DNA of 64,000 nt from JBBECE01 sp964574935 (GCA_964574935.1 CAZNOZ010000001.1:1-64000); one strand, 5' to 3'; shown: positions 15,880 to 25,048, counted from the stretch's first letter. Program-made: numbers and translations. The notes: generated by a model from the letters alone, not told the origin.

Positions 15880-16680
15880 TTGCAATTTGCACGCGTCAAT
15901 TCAACCACCTTGTGCCACTCCGTCGTGCGGGCCGGGGGCGATCGGGGGTGGCTGGTTTTCGTCAATTCCCTGGGCACGGACCACCGCATCTGGGAGCCGG
16001 TGGCGGCGGCGCTCACACCGGGCTGGAACGTCTTGACCTACGACAAGCGGGGGCACGGACTGTCGGACACCGGGAGCGCGCCCTATGCCATGGACGACCA
16101 TGTCGACGACCTCGCCGGGCTGCTGGCGCATCTGGACATATCGCGCGCCGCGGTTTGCGGGCTATCGGTCGGCGGAATGGTGGCGCTTGGCCTGGCGGCG
16201 CGCCATCCGGACCGCGTCAGCGCATTGATCCTGTGCGATACCGGCGCGCGGATCGGCGACGTCGAGTTGTGGAACGCCCGCATCGAGGCGATCCGGACCC
16301 GGGGCATGGCGGCGGTTGCCGACGCGGTGCTCGAGCGCTGGTTCACCGAGCCGTTCCGGGTCCCCGACAATCCCGTCTTCGCCGGCTACCGCAACATGCT
16401 CATGCGGACCGACCCGCAGGGATATGCCGGCACCATCGCCGCCATTCGCGACACCGACCTGACCGATCTCGCCGGCACGCTGACGGTGCCGACGCTGTGC
16501 GTGGTCGGCGAGCACGACCTCGTCACGACGCCCGCCGCCATGGGCGAGTTGGCGGCGCTGATCGGGGGAGCGCGGCTCGAGATCATCGCCGACGCCGCTC
16601 ACCAGCCGCAGATCGAACAGCCACGGGCGCTCGCGCGCCTCATTTCGAGTTTTCTGGAGGATGCCGCCCATGACGAATGA
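15880..16680 (+). CDS. pcaD: 3-oxoadipate enol-lactonase
   Basis: A 266-residue alpha/beta hydrolase that converts beta-ketoadipate enol-lactone to beta-ketoadipate. The nucleophile Ser is in GLSVGGM, the acid in GEHDLVTTP and the His in DAAHQPQIEQP. The start is a TTG: the usual PcaD N-terminus (QFARVN) begins exactly there and AGAGGGG lies four bases upstream. First gene of a nine-gene operon; it overlaps pcaC by 11 bases. Confidence 0.93.
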   Translation: MQFARVNSTTLCHSVVRAGGDRGWLVFVNSLGTDHRIWEPVAAALTPGWNVLTYDKRGHGLSDTGSAPYAMDDHVDDLAGLLAHLDISRAAVCGLSVGGMVALGLAARHPDRVSALILCDTGARIGDVELWNARIEAIRTRGMAAVADAVLERWFTEPFRVPDNPVFAGYRNMLMRTDPQGYAGTIAAIRDTDLTDLAGTLTVPTLCVVGEHDLVTTPAAMGELAALIGGARLEIIADAAHQPQIEQPRALARLISSFLEDAAHDE

Positions 16681-17059
16681 CCGCTACGAGACCGGCATGA
16701 AAGTGCGCCGCGAGGTTCTTGGCGACGACCATGTCGATCGCGCCGAGGCGGACAAATCTTCATTCGATTCCGATTTCCAGCGCTACATTACCGAGAACGC
16801 GTGGGGTGCGGTGTGGGCCCGTGGCGCGCTGAGCCAGCGCGAACGATCGATGATCACCATCGGCATTCTGGCCGCTCTGGGCCACTATGACGAGGTGGCG
16901 ATGCATGTGCGGGCCGCCCGCAACACCGGCGCGACGAAGCAGGATATTGCCGAGGTGATGCTTCACGTGGCGATATATGCTGGGATACCGGCAGCGCACT
17001 CGGCGGTCGCGGTGGCCAAGTCCGTCTACGCCGAATCCGACCCGGAGAGCAGCACGTGA
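16670..17059 (+). CDS. pcaC: 4-carboxymuconolactone decarboxylase
   Basis: A 129-residue CMD-family protein that decarboxylates gamma-carboxymuconolactone to the enol-lactone, the step before PcaD. The typical core is seen in WARGALSQRERSMITI and DIAEVMLHVAIYAGIPAAHSA. It overlaps pcaD by 11 bases and pcaH by 4 (GTGA). It is a separate protein here, not the PcaL (PcaCD) fusion found in some bacteria. Confidence 0.93.
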   Translation: MTNDRYETGMKVRREVLGDDHVDRAEADKSSFDSDFQRYITENAWGAVWARGALSQRERSMITIGILAALGHYDEVAMHVRAARNTGATKQDIAEVMLHVAIYAGIPAAHSAVAVAKSVYAESDPESST

Positions 17060-17811
17060 CGCAATCCACGAAGTCCAATCTGCAACCGGAAACGGGCGCC
17101 TTCTATCAGCGTGACCGGGCGATGCACCCGCCCGGCTATGCCCCGGGCTACAAGACTTCGGTGCTGCGCTCGCCCCGCTACGCCCTTCTGTCGCTCAACA
17201 ACACGATCTCCGAGATCACCGGTCCGGTTTTCGGCCACAACATGATCGGTGAGCTCGACGATGATCTGATCTACAACTTCGCCAAGCCCGGCGAATCCGC
17301 CATCGGCCAGCGCATCATCGTGCACGGACGCATTCTCGACGAGCGCGGGGTCGGCGTCCCGGGGGCGTTGCTGGAGGTCTGGCAGGCCAATGCCGCCGGC
17401 CGCTACCGCCATCGAAACGAAGGCTACATCGCTCCGCTCGACCCGAATTTCGGCGGTTGCGGCAGGGTGATCACCGACGAGAACGGTTACTATCGCTATC
17501 GCACCATCAAGCCCGGTCCCTACCCGTGGCCCAACGGCGTCAACGACTGGCGGCCGGCCCACATCCATTTTTCCGTGTTCGGCGCGGGCTTCGCCCAGCG
17601 GCTGATCTCGCAGATGTATTTCGAAGGCGATCCGCTCATCCCGCTGTGTCCGATCGTCAACACGATCCCGAACAAGGCCGACATCGACCGGCTCGTCGCG
17701 CCCCTCGACATGGGCGAGACGATTCCGATGGATGCGCGGGCCTACAAGTTCGATATCGTGCTGCGCGGCCGCCGCTCCACCCTGTTCGAGAACCGCAAGG
17801 AGGGCAATTGA
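17056..17811 (+). CDS. pcaH: Protocatechuate 3,4-dioxygenase beta subunit
   Basis: A 251-residue catalytic subunit of the intradiol dioxygenase that opens protocatechuate between the hydroxyls, giving beta-carboxy-cis,cis-muconate. The four Fe(III) ligands are visible as Tyr117, Tyr156, His169 and His171, with exactly the spacing of Tyr408, Tyr447, His460 and His462 of the Pseudomonas enzyme. It starts with GTG overlapping the pcaC stop, and its stop shares one base with the pcaG start. It forms heteromers with PcaG in the cytoplasm. Confidence 0.96.
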   Translation: MTQSTKSNLQPETGAFYQRDRAMHPPGYAPGYKTSVLRSPRYALLSLNNTISEITGPVFGHNMIGELDDDLIYNFAKPGESAIGQRIIVHGRILDERGVGVPGALLEVWQANAAGRYRHRNEGYIAPLDPNFGGCGRVITDENGYYRYRTIKPGPYPWPNGVNDWRPAHIHFSVFGAGFAQRLISQMYFEGDPLIPLCPIVNTIPNKADIDRLVAPLDMGETIPMDARAYKFDIVLRGRRSTLFENRKEGN

Positions 17812-18425
17812 TGGTCCAGGATCTGGGTCGCCTCAAGGAATCGCCCTCGCAGACCGCCGGCCCTTACGTCCATATCGGGCTGACGCCGAACCATGCCGAC
17901 ATCAACGGGATCTATGGGGAGGATCTCGGCAAGGCGATGGTCAGCGACGAGACCAAGGGCGAGCGCATCACCATCACCGGACGGATCTTCGACGGGTCCG
18001 GATCGGTGCTCCGCGACGGCGTGGTGGAGATCTGGCAGGCCGACGCCGCGGGGCTCTACAACAGCCCCTCCGAGTTGCGCGGCGACGCCGACCCCAATTT
18101 CACCGGCTGGGGCCGGACCGGCGTCGACTGGGAGACCGGCCAGTACCGCTTCGAGACGATCAAGCCCGGCCGCGTGCCGTTTCCCGACGGCCGGATGCAG
18201 GCCCCCCACGTCACCTTCTGGATCGTGGCCAGGGGAATCAATATCGGCTTGCAGACGCGAATGTATCTCGGCGACGAGGCAACGGCCAACGCCGAGGACC
18301 CGGTGCTGACCCGCATCGAATTGCAGGTGCGCGTGCCCACGCTGATCGCGGCGCGGGACGGCGATACCTACACGTTCGACATCCACCTGCAGGGCGAGAA
18401 CGAAACCGTCTTCTTCGACATCTGA
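17811..18425 (+). CDS. pcaG: Protocatechuate 3,4-dioxygenase alpha subunit
   Basis: A 204-residue partner of PcaH. It has the same beta-sandwich fold (ETPSQTAGP-like start, here KESPSQTAGPYVHIGL; VVEIWQADAAG; HVTFWIVARGI) but lacks the iron ligands, as usual for the alpha subunit, where it helps to shape the substrate pocket. Start codon overlaps the pcaH stop by one base (TGATG). Confidence 0.95.
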   Translation: MVQDLGRLKESPSQTAGPYVHIGLTPNHADINGIYGEDLGKAMVSDETKGERITITGRIFDGSGSVLRDGVVEIWQADAAGLYNSPSELRGDADPNFTGWGRTGVDWETGQYRFETIKPGRVPFPDGRMQAPHVTFWIVARGINIGLQTRMYLGDEATANAEDPVLTRIELQVRVPTLIAARDGDTYTFDIHLQGENETVFFDI

Positions 18426-18433
18426 GGTGCGCG

Positions 18434-19294
18434 ATGGCCGCTTTCGTGCCGCTAGCCGAGGCCCTCGGGTCCTATCTGCACGATGGTGACAGCGTCGCCT
18501 TCGAGGGCTTCACGCATCTGATCCCGCACGCCGCCGCCCACGAGGCGATCCGCCAGGGGCGCCGGGACCTGACCCTCATCCGCATGACCCCCGACATCAT
18601 TTACGATCAGATGATCGGCATGGGCTGCGCGAGGAAGCTGGTGTTCTCCTACGCGGGCAATCCCGGTGTCGGGCTCCTGCGCCGGCTGCGCGACGCCGTC
18701 GAGAAGGACTGGCCGCGCGCCATCGAGATCGAGGAACACTCCCACGCGGCGATGGCCAACGCCTATGAGGCCGGCGCCGCGGGGCTGCCCTCGGCGTTCT
18801 TTCGCGGCTACCGCGGCGTCGAGCTCGCAACCGTCAATCCCAACATCAAGTCCGTCACCTGCCCATTCACCGGCGAGGAGCTGGCGGCGGTGCCCGCCGT
18901 CAGGCCCGACGTGGCGATCATCCACGCCCAGCGGGCGGACCGGCGCGGTAACGTGCTGGTCGAGGGGATCGTCGGGGTCCAGAAGGAAGCGGTGCTCGCC
19001 GCTGGCCGGGCCGTGGTCACGGTCGAGGAGGTCGTCGACGACGTCACCGACGTCCATCCCAATGCCTGCGTGTTGCCGCACTGGACAATCACCGCGATTT
19101 GCGAGGTGCCTGGCGGCGCCCATCCGAGCTACGCCCACGGCTACTACGACCGCGACAACGCGGCCTATCTGGAATGGGACGGGATTTCCGCCGACCGCGA
19201 GGAATTCCAGACCTGGATGGAGCGCCATGTGCTCGGCGCGACCCCGGACGTGTTCGCCGGGCGCGTCGCGCACCTGCGGCGGAGGGCGGCGTGA
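18434..19294 (+). CDS. pcaI: 3-oxoadipate CoA-transferase subunit A
   Basis: A 286-residue family I CoA-transferase alpha subunit that, with PcaJ, moves CoA from succinyl-CoA to beta-ketoadipate. Conserved parts are VAFEGFTHLIPHAAAHEAIR near the N-terminus and HAQRADRRGNV. The start follows pcaG by 8 bases and the stop overlaps the pcaJ GTG start by 4. Confidence 0.9.
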   Translation: MAAFVPLAEALGSYLHDGDSVAFEGFTHLIPHAAAHEAIRQGRRDLTLIRMTPDIIYDQMIGMGCARKLVFSYAGNPGVGLLRRLRDAVEKDWPRAIEIEEHSHAAMANAYEAGAAGLPSAFFRGYRGVELATVNPNIKSVTCPFTGEELAAVPAVRPDVAIIHAQRADRRGNVLVEGIVGVQKEAVLAAGRAVVTVEEVVDDVTDVHPNACVLPHWTITAICEVPGGAHPSYAHGYYDRDNAAYLEWDGISADREEFQTWMERHVLGATPDVFAGRVAHLRRRAA

Positions 19295-20067
19295 GCGATT
19301 TCACCCCCGACGAGATGATGACAATTGCCGCCGCGCGGGCGCTCAAGACCGACGATGTCGTCTTCGTGGGCATCGGGGCGCCGTCGGCGGCCTGCAATGT
19401 GGCGCGCCTCACCCATGCCCCCGACATCACGCTGATCTACGAGAGCGGTACGATCGGGACGGCGCCGTCGGTGCTGCCCCTGAGTATCGGCGACGGCGAG
19501 CTGTGTGAAACCGCCGTGACCACGGTGGCGGTGCCGGAGATGTTCCGCTACTGGCTGATGGGCGGCCGGATCACGGTCGGCTTCCTGGGGGCCGCTCAGC
19601 TCGACCGGTTCGGCAACATCAACACGACCGTCATCGGCGAGTACGCACACCCCAAGGTGCGCCTGCCGGGCGGTGGCGGGGCGCCCGAAATCGCCGCGTC
19701 ATGCGGTGAGGTCTTCATCACCATGAAGCAGTCGACGCGCGGGATGGTCGAGAAGATCGATTTCATGACCTCCTTCGGCCACGGCGCGGGGGGCGACGCG
19801 CGGCGGAAACTCGGCCTGACGACCGCCGGGCCGACGCTGCTGATCACGGATCTGGCGATCTGGAAACCGGACCCGGAAACCAAGGAATTCACGGTCACCA
19901 GCCTGCATCCGGGCGTCACGCGGGGCGAGGTCGAGGCGGCTTGTGCCTGGCCGGCGCAATTCGCCTCCGAGCTGGACGAAACGCCGCCGCCGACGGCACT
20001 CGAGATCGACACCCTGCGCGACCTGCAGGCGCGGTCGAAAGCGGCGCACGAGGGAAGGGCGGCCTGA
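19291..20067 (+). CDS. pcaJ: 3-oxoadipate CoA-transferase subunit B
   Basis: A 258-residue family I CoA-transferase beta subunit. The catalytic glutamate lies in IYESGTIG; DRFGNINTT and the glycine-rich LPGGGGAPEIA segment are typical. It starts with GTG at 19291 within the pcaI stop (GTGA), which implies coupled translation in about equal amounts. Confidence 0.9.
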   Translation: MSDFTPDEMMTIAAARALKTDDVVFVGIGAPSAACNVARLTHAPDITLIYESGTIGTAPSVLPLSIGDGELCETAVTTVAVPEMFRYWLMGGRITVGFLGAAQLDRFGNINTTVIGEYAHPKVRLPGGGGAPEIAASCGEVFITMKQSTRGMVEKIDFMTSFGHGAGGDARRKLGLTTAGPTLLITDLAIWKPDPETKEFTVTSLHPGVTRGEVEAACAWPAQFASELDETPPPTALEIDTLRDLQARSKAAHEGRAA

Positions 20068-20068
20068 G

Positions 20069-21277
20069 ATGGCCGAAGCCTACATCTGCGACTACATCCG
20101 CACACCGATCGGGCGCTACGGCGGCGCGCTGGCGCCGGTTCGCACCGACGATCTGGCGACGGTCCCGATCAAGGCGCTGATGGCGCGGCATCCCGGGCTC
20201 GACTGGGCGGGTGTCGACGAGGTGATCCTGGGTTGTGCCAACCAGGCCGGCGAGGACAATCGAAACGTCGCCCGCATGGCGCTTCTGCTGGCCGGGCTGC
20301 CGGCAGAGGTGCCGGGCATCACCCTCAACCGCCTCTGCGCCTCCGGAATGGACGCGGTGATCGCGGCCGCCCGGGGGATCCGCGCCGGAGAGATCGAGCT
20401 GGCGATCGCCGGCGGCGTCGAATCGATGTCGCGCGCGCCGTTTGTCAGCCCCAAGGCCGAGACGGCGTTTGCCCGCCAGGCCGAAGTCTACGACACCACG
20501 ATCGGCTGGCGGTTCGTCAATCCGGTTCTGAAAGCCCAGTACGGCATCGATTCGATGCCCGAGACCGGCGAAAACGTCGCCGAGGAATTCGGCATCGGCC
20601 GCGCCGACCAGGATGCATTTGCCCTCAGGTCGCAGCAGCGGGCCGCCGTCGCGCAAGAAAGCGGCCGCATGGGTGCCGAGATCATACCGGTGAGCGTGCC
20701 GCAGCGCCGGGGCGATCCGATCACGGTGGACCTCGACGAACATCCGCGCGCCGACACGAGCCTCGAAAAGCTGGCCGCGCTGCCGACCCCGTTCCGCGAA
20801 GGTGGGTCCGTCACCGCGGGCAATGCGTCCGGCGTCAACGATGGCGCGGCGGCGCTGATCGTGGCCTCGGAGGCGGCCATGCAAGCGCACGCGCTCAGCC
20901 CCCTGGCGCGCGTCGTCGGCGCCGCCAGCGCCGGCGTGCCGCCCCGGATCATGGGGCTGGGACCGCTCCCCGCGACCAAGAAGCTGTGCGCCCGGCTCGG
21001 ACTGACGCCCGCCGACTTCGACATCGTCGAGCTCAACGAGGCCTTCGCCTCCCAGGCGATCGCGGTGCTCAGGGAGCTCGGTCTTCCCGAGGCCGCCGAG
21101 CATGTCAATCCGAACGGCGGGGCCATCGCGCTCGGCCATCCGCTGGGCATGTCGGGGGCGCGGATTGCCGGCACCGCGGCCTTTGAACTCAACGCAAAGG
21201 GCGCGCGGCGGGCCCTGGCGACGATGTGCGTCGGGGTGGGGCAGGGCGTCGCGATCGCTCTGGAGGCGGCGCGATGA
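20069..21277 (+). CDS. pcaF: 3-oxoadipyl-CoA thiolase
   Basis: A 402-residue thiolase that splits beta-ketoadipyl-CoA into succinyl-CoA and acetyl-CoA, the last step of the pathway. Acyl-accepting Cys is in LNRLCASGMDAV, His in GGAIALGHPLGMSGAR and the second Cys in TMCVGVGQG. One base separates it from pcaJ, and its stop overlaps pcaB by 4. Confidence 0.93.
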   Translation: MAEAYICDYIRTPIGRYGGALAPVRTDDLATVPIKALMARHPGLDWAGVDEVILGCANQAGEDNRNVARMALLLAGLPAEVPGITLNRLCASGMDAVIAAARGIRAGEIELAIAGGVESMSRAPFVSPKAETAFARQAEVYDTTIGWRFVNPVLKAQYGIDSMPETGENVAEEFGIGRADQDAFALRSQQRAAVAQESGRMGAEIIPVSVPQRRGDPITVDLDEHPRADTSLEKLAALPTPFREGGSVTAGNASGVNDGAAALIVASEAAMQAHALSPLARVVGAASAGVPPRIMGLGPLPATKKLCARLGLTPADFDIVELNEAFASQAIAVLRELGLPEAAEHVNPNGGAIALGHPLGMSGARIAGTAAFELNAKGARRALATMCVGVGQGVAIALEAAR

Positions 21278-22341
21278 CCGTCTCGGCGTTCGACCATCCG
21301 TGGCTTGGAGCGCTGCTCGGCGATGCGGAAGGCGCGGCGGTCTTTTCGGCCGACAGAGAACTCAAGGCCATGCTCGCTGTCGAGGCGGCCCTGGCCGCGG
21401 CCGAAGCCGAGATCGGCCTTATCCCCGCGACGGCGGGCGCGGCCATCGAGGCGGCATGCGCGCGCTTTTCGCCCGACAGGGCTGCACTGGCGGCCGCAAC
21501 GGCCCGCGACGGTGTGGTTGTCCCGGAACTGGTGCGCCAGTTGCGCGCCGCCGTCGCCAGCCCGCACGGCGAGCAGGTGCATTTCGGCGCCACCTCCCAG
21601 GACATCGTCGATACCGCCCTGGTGACGCGCGTGAAGGAATTGGTGCCGGTCTACGCGACACGGCTGACCGCCGTGCAAAACGCGCTGGGCGCCCTGCGCG
21701 CCCAACAGGGCGACACGACGATCCAGGCCGTCACCCGCATGCAGCCGGCCCGTCCGATGAAGGCGGCGACACGAATTGCGGCCTGGCAGGCCCCGGTGGC
21801 ACGCGCCGATGAGACGCTCCGCGCCCAGGCCGAACGGAGCCTGGTTCTGCAACTTGGCGGGCCGACCGGCGACCGGTCGAGCTTCGGCGGCAAGGGCGAC
21901 GAACTCGCGGCCAATCTGGCGGCCCGCCTCTCCCTTGCCGATCCCGGCGCGGCCTGGCACGCCGAACGCAGCCGGCTGGTCGAATTCGGCGACTGGGCGG
22001 CGCGGCTCACCGGCGGGCTGGGCAAGATGGGGGCGGATATCGCCCTGATGGCGCTGACGGGAGCCGTCCGGCTGAAGGCCGGGGGAGGCTCTTCCTCGAT
22101 GCCGCACAAGAACAACCCCGTCGCCGCCGAAACCCTGGTGGCGCTCGGCCGCTTTGCCGCCACCCAGGTCGCGGGACTGCATCAGGCCATGGTGCACCAC
22201 ACCGAGCGCTCCGGCGCGGCCTGGACGCTCGAATGGATGGTGCTGCCGCCGTTGCTGGTGGCGAGCCTTGCAGCGCTCCGCCACGCCGAATCCGTGGCGG
22301 CGGACATCGAATTCGTGCCGATGGAGGAAACCCATGGCTGA
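21274..22341 (+). CDS. pcaB: 3-carboxy-cis,cis-muconate cycloisomerase
   Basis: A 355-residue member of the fumarase/aspartase superfamily that lactonises beta-carboxy-cis,cis-muconate to gamma-carboxymuconolactone. The superfamily signature is GSSSMPHKNNPV (around residue 270), and VHFGATSQDIVDTA is conserved. It is shorter than the about 450-residue PcaB of pseudomonads because the C-terminal tail is lacking, as in other alphaproteobacteria. It overlaps pcaF by 4 bases and pobA by 8. Confidence 0.93.
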   Translation: MTVSAFDHPWLGALLGDAEGAAVFSADRELKAMLAVEAALAAAEAEIGLIPATAGAAIEAACARFSPDRAALAAATARDGVVVPELVRQLRAAVASPHGEQVHFGATSQDIVDTALVTRVKELVPVYATRLTAVQNALGALRAQQGDTTIQAVTRMQPARPMKAATRIAAWQAPVARADETLRAQAERSLVLQLGGPTGDRSSFGGKGDELAANLAARLSLADPGAAWHAERSRLVEFGDWAARLTGGLGKMGADIALMALTGAVRLKAGGGSSSMPHKNNPVAAETLVALGRFAATQVAGLHQAMVHHTERSGAAWTLEWMVLPPLLVASLAALRHAESVAADIEFVPMEETHG

Positions 22342-23518
22342 CCACAAGACCGACGTTGTCATCATCGGCGCGGGCCCCTCGGGGCTGTTGCTCGCGCACC
22401 TTCTCGACCTCAGCGGCGTCCGTTCGATCATCGTCGAGCGCCAGAGCGAGGAACACGTGAGGGGACGCATTCGCGCCGGCGTCATCGAAGCCGAATCGGT
22501 TCAAACGCTGATCGATGCCGGGGTGGGGGAACGGCTGCAGCGCGAAGGGCTGGCCCACGATGGATTCGACATCGTCTTCGGCGACCGCCACCACCGCATC
22601 GATCTCAAGGGCCTCACCGGCAAACAGGTGACCATCTACGGCCAGACCGAGATCACCCACGATCTGATCGAAGCCAGCAACACCGCCGGCCGCACCATCG
22701 TCTGGGAGGCCGACAACGCCACCCTCCACGACATGGCGTCCGACTCGCCGTCTGTCACGTTCGAAAAGGAAGGCGAGTCGCACCGGGTTTCGGCCCGCCT
22801 CATCGCCGGCTGCGATGGCTATCACGGCGTCTGCCGCCACACGATCCCCTCCGACATGCTGAAGTCGTACGAGCGGGTCTATCCATTCGGCTGGCTGGGC
22901 ATCATGGCGGAGGTCAAGCCCGCCTCCGACGAACTCATCTACGCCAGCCACGAGCGCGGTTTTGCGCTGTGCTCGATGCGCACGCCTACGCGTTCGCGCT
23001 ACTATGTGCAGGTCTCGACCGAGGATCACATCGACAACTGGCCCGACGAGAAATTCTGGGAGGAGTTCTCGATCCGGATCGGGCCGGAAGCCTCAAAAAC
23101 CCTGACCACCGGGCCCTCGTTCGAGAAGTCGATCGCACCCTTGCGCTCCTTCGTCGCCGAGCCGATGAGCTACGGGTCGCTGTTGCTGGCCGGCGACGCC
23201 GCCCACATCGTGCCGCCGACCGGCGCCAAGGGGCTCAACCTCGCCCTCGCCGACGTGCAAATCCTGCACCGGGCAATCGAGCGCTTCTTCAAGAGCAACG
23301 ACACCGAGGGCATCGAACACTATTCGGAAGTCTGCCTGAGGCGGGTTTGGAAGGCGGAGCGATTCTCCTGGTGGATGACGATGCTCTTGCACGTGTTTCC
23401 CGATCACTCACCCTTCGAGCGCAAGCTTCAGATCGCCGAATTCGACTATCTGGCGAGCTCGGAAGTCGCCTCGCGCTCGCTGGCCGAGAACTATGTCGGG
23501 TTGCCGGTGATCGCCTGA
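22334..23518 (+). CDS. pobA: 4-hydroxybenzoate 3-monooxygenase
   Basis: A 394-residue FAD-dependent aromatic hydroxylase that converts 4-hydroxybenzoate to protocatechuate with NAD(P)H and O2. Visible motifs are the Rossmann GAGPSG (about 13-18), the DG motif in IAGCDGYHGVCR and the GD motif in LLAGDAAHIVPPTGAKGLN. Length matches the family (390-394). As the last gene of the pca operon it is co-regulated with its product's pathway rather than by a neighbouring PobR. Its stop directly abuts the stop of the convergent gene at 23519. Confidence 0.95.
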   Translation: MADHKTDVVIIGAGPSGLLLAHLLDLSGVRSIIVERQSEEHVRGRIRAGVIEAESVQTLIDAGVGERLQREGLAHDGFDIVFGDRHHRIDLKGLTGKQVTIYGQTEITHDLIEASNTAGRTIVWEADNATLHDMASDSPSVTFEKEGESHRVSARLIAGCDGYHGVCRHTIPSDMLKSYERVYPFGWLGIMAEVKPASDELIYASHERGFALCSMRTPTRSRYYVQVSTEDHIDNWPDEKFWEEFSIRIGPEASKTLTTGPSFEKSIAPLRSFVAEPMSYGSLLLAGDAAHIVPPTGAKGLNLALADVQILHRAIERFFKSNDTEGIEHYSEVCLRRVWKAERFSWWMTMLLHVFPDHSPFERKLQIAEFDYLASSEVASRSLAENYVGLPVIA

Positions 23519-25048
23519 CTACATGACCGCGGCGACCTGCCACGGCACGAATTCGCTGTCTCCGTAGCCCAGCGCCTCGGACTTGGTGTGCTCACCGGAG
23601 GCGACGCGGAGGATGGTCTTGAAGATCTCCTGACCCTTGTCCTGCAGGCTGACGCCGTCGAGCACGTCGCCGCAGTTGATGTCCATGTCCTCTTGCATGC
23701 GGGTGTAGAGATCGGTTGTGGTGGCGAGCTTGATCGACGGCACCGGCTTGTTGCCGTAGGCCGATCCGCGGCCGGTCGTGAAACAGAGCATGTTGGCGCC
23801 GCCGGCGACCTGCCCGGTCGCCGAAACCGGGTCGTAGCCCGGGGTATCCATGAACACGAAGCCGCGTGAGGCGACCGGCTCGGCGTATTCGTAGACCTCG
23901 GCCATCGGCGCGTGACCACCCTTGGCGACCGCGCCGAGGGATTTCTCCAGAATCGTCGTCAGTCCGCCGAGCTTGTTGCCCGGGGTGGGGTTGTTGTTCA
24001 TGTTGCCGCCGAACTTGCCGGTGTACTCGTCCCACCATTTGAGCCGCGTGCGCAATTTGTCGGCGACCTCGTCGCTGACCGCGCGCGTCAGCAGCAAATG
24101 CTCGGCGCCATAGATTTCGGGGGTTTCGGCAAGGATCGATGTGCCCCCGTGACGCACGAGCAGGTCGGAGGCGACCCCGAGCGCCGGGTTCGCGGTGATC
24201 CCCGAATGACCGTCCGAGCCGCCGCATTGCAGCGCCAGCACCAGCTCCGAGGCCGGGATCGTCTGGCGCTCAAAGGCGTTGACCGCCGGCAGCATCTCGG
24301 CAATCCGTTTGAGCCCTTCGGCGACCGCCGCGCGGGTGCCCCCGGTGTCCTGAATGGTGTGCGTGTTGAAGGTCGGCCCTTCCTCGATCGCGTGCTCCTT
24401 CTTGAAGCGGCCGATCTGGAAGACCTCGCAGCCCAGCCCCACGACCATCACGCCGCCGAGATTGGGATTGGCGGCATAGCCCCACTGGGTGCGGTTGAGA
24501 ACGTCGTAGCCTTCGCCCTGGTCCGCCATGCCGCAGCCGGTGCCGTGCACGAACGCCACCACGCCGTCGACATTGGGATAGTCGTCCAGCATCCCGGACT
24601 GCTCGGCCTCCCGGGCGATGAACCGCGCCACCGACGCCGAGCAGTTCACGCTTGTCAGAATCCCCACATAGTTGCGCGTGCCCGTGCGCCCCGACGGGCG
24701 CTTGTATCCTTCGAAAGTGGCCCGCTCGCTCTCCGGCAGGGGCGCAAAGCTCTCCATGTCCGGTTCCCGGACGACCTGGTGCTCGGACGGTGTCATGGCG
24801 GTGTTGTGCTCGTGCACCCAGCTTCCGCGCCCGATCGCATCCCTGGCGAGCCCGATCACCTGGCCGAATTTCACGATCGGCTCGCCCGCCGCGATGTCCC
24901 GTGCCGCCACCTTGTGGCCGCGCGGAATGCGGTCGACGCTGACCACGCCTTCCGCCAGCGTCACCCCGTCGCCAACCCGATCGATGCACACCAGAACGTT
25001 GTCCGACTTGTGCAGTCGCAGCGTGCGCGGAGTGGCGGTGTCGGGCAT
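23519..25048 (-). CDS. UxaA-family (altronate dehydratase-type) sugar-acid dehydratase
   Basis: A 509-residue protein with an N-terminal SAF domain (about 10-95) and a full UxaA catalytic domain. Characteristic pieces are GRTGTRNYVGILTSVNCSAS, HGTGCGM and LQCGGSDGHSGITANPALG. The family removes water from hexonates such as D-altronate to form 2-keto-3-deoxy acids, using Fe2+ or Mn2+. GAGG lies upstream of the ATG. No uronate isomerase or KDG kinase is nearby, so altronate versus galactarate or another sugar acid cannot be decided. Confidence 0.85.
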   Translation of the reverse strand: MPDTATPRTLRLHKSDNVLVCIDRVGDGVTLAEGVVSVDRIPRGHKVAARDIAAGEPIVKFGQVIGLARDAIGRGSWVHEHNTAMTPSEHQVVREPDMESFAPLPESERATFEGYKRPSGRTGTRNYVGILTSVNCSASVARFIAREAEQSGMLDDYPNVDGVVAFVHGTGCGMADQGEGYDVLNRTQWGYAANPNLGGVMVVGLGCEVFQIGRFKKEHAIEEGPTFNTHTIQDTGGTRAAVAEGLKRIAEMLPAVNAFERQTIPASELVLALQCGGSDGHSGITANPALGVASDLLVRHGGTSILAETPEIYGAEHLLLTRAVSDEVADKLRTRLKWWDEYTGKFGGNMNNNPTPGNKLGGLTTILEKSLGAVAKGGHAPMAEVYEYAEPVASRGFVFMDTPGYDPVSATGQVAGGANMLCFTTGRGSAYGNKPVPSIKLATTTDLYTRMQEDMDINCGDVLDGVSLQDKGQEIFKTILRVASGEHTKSEALGYGDSEFVPWQVAAVM

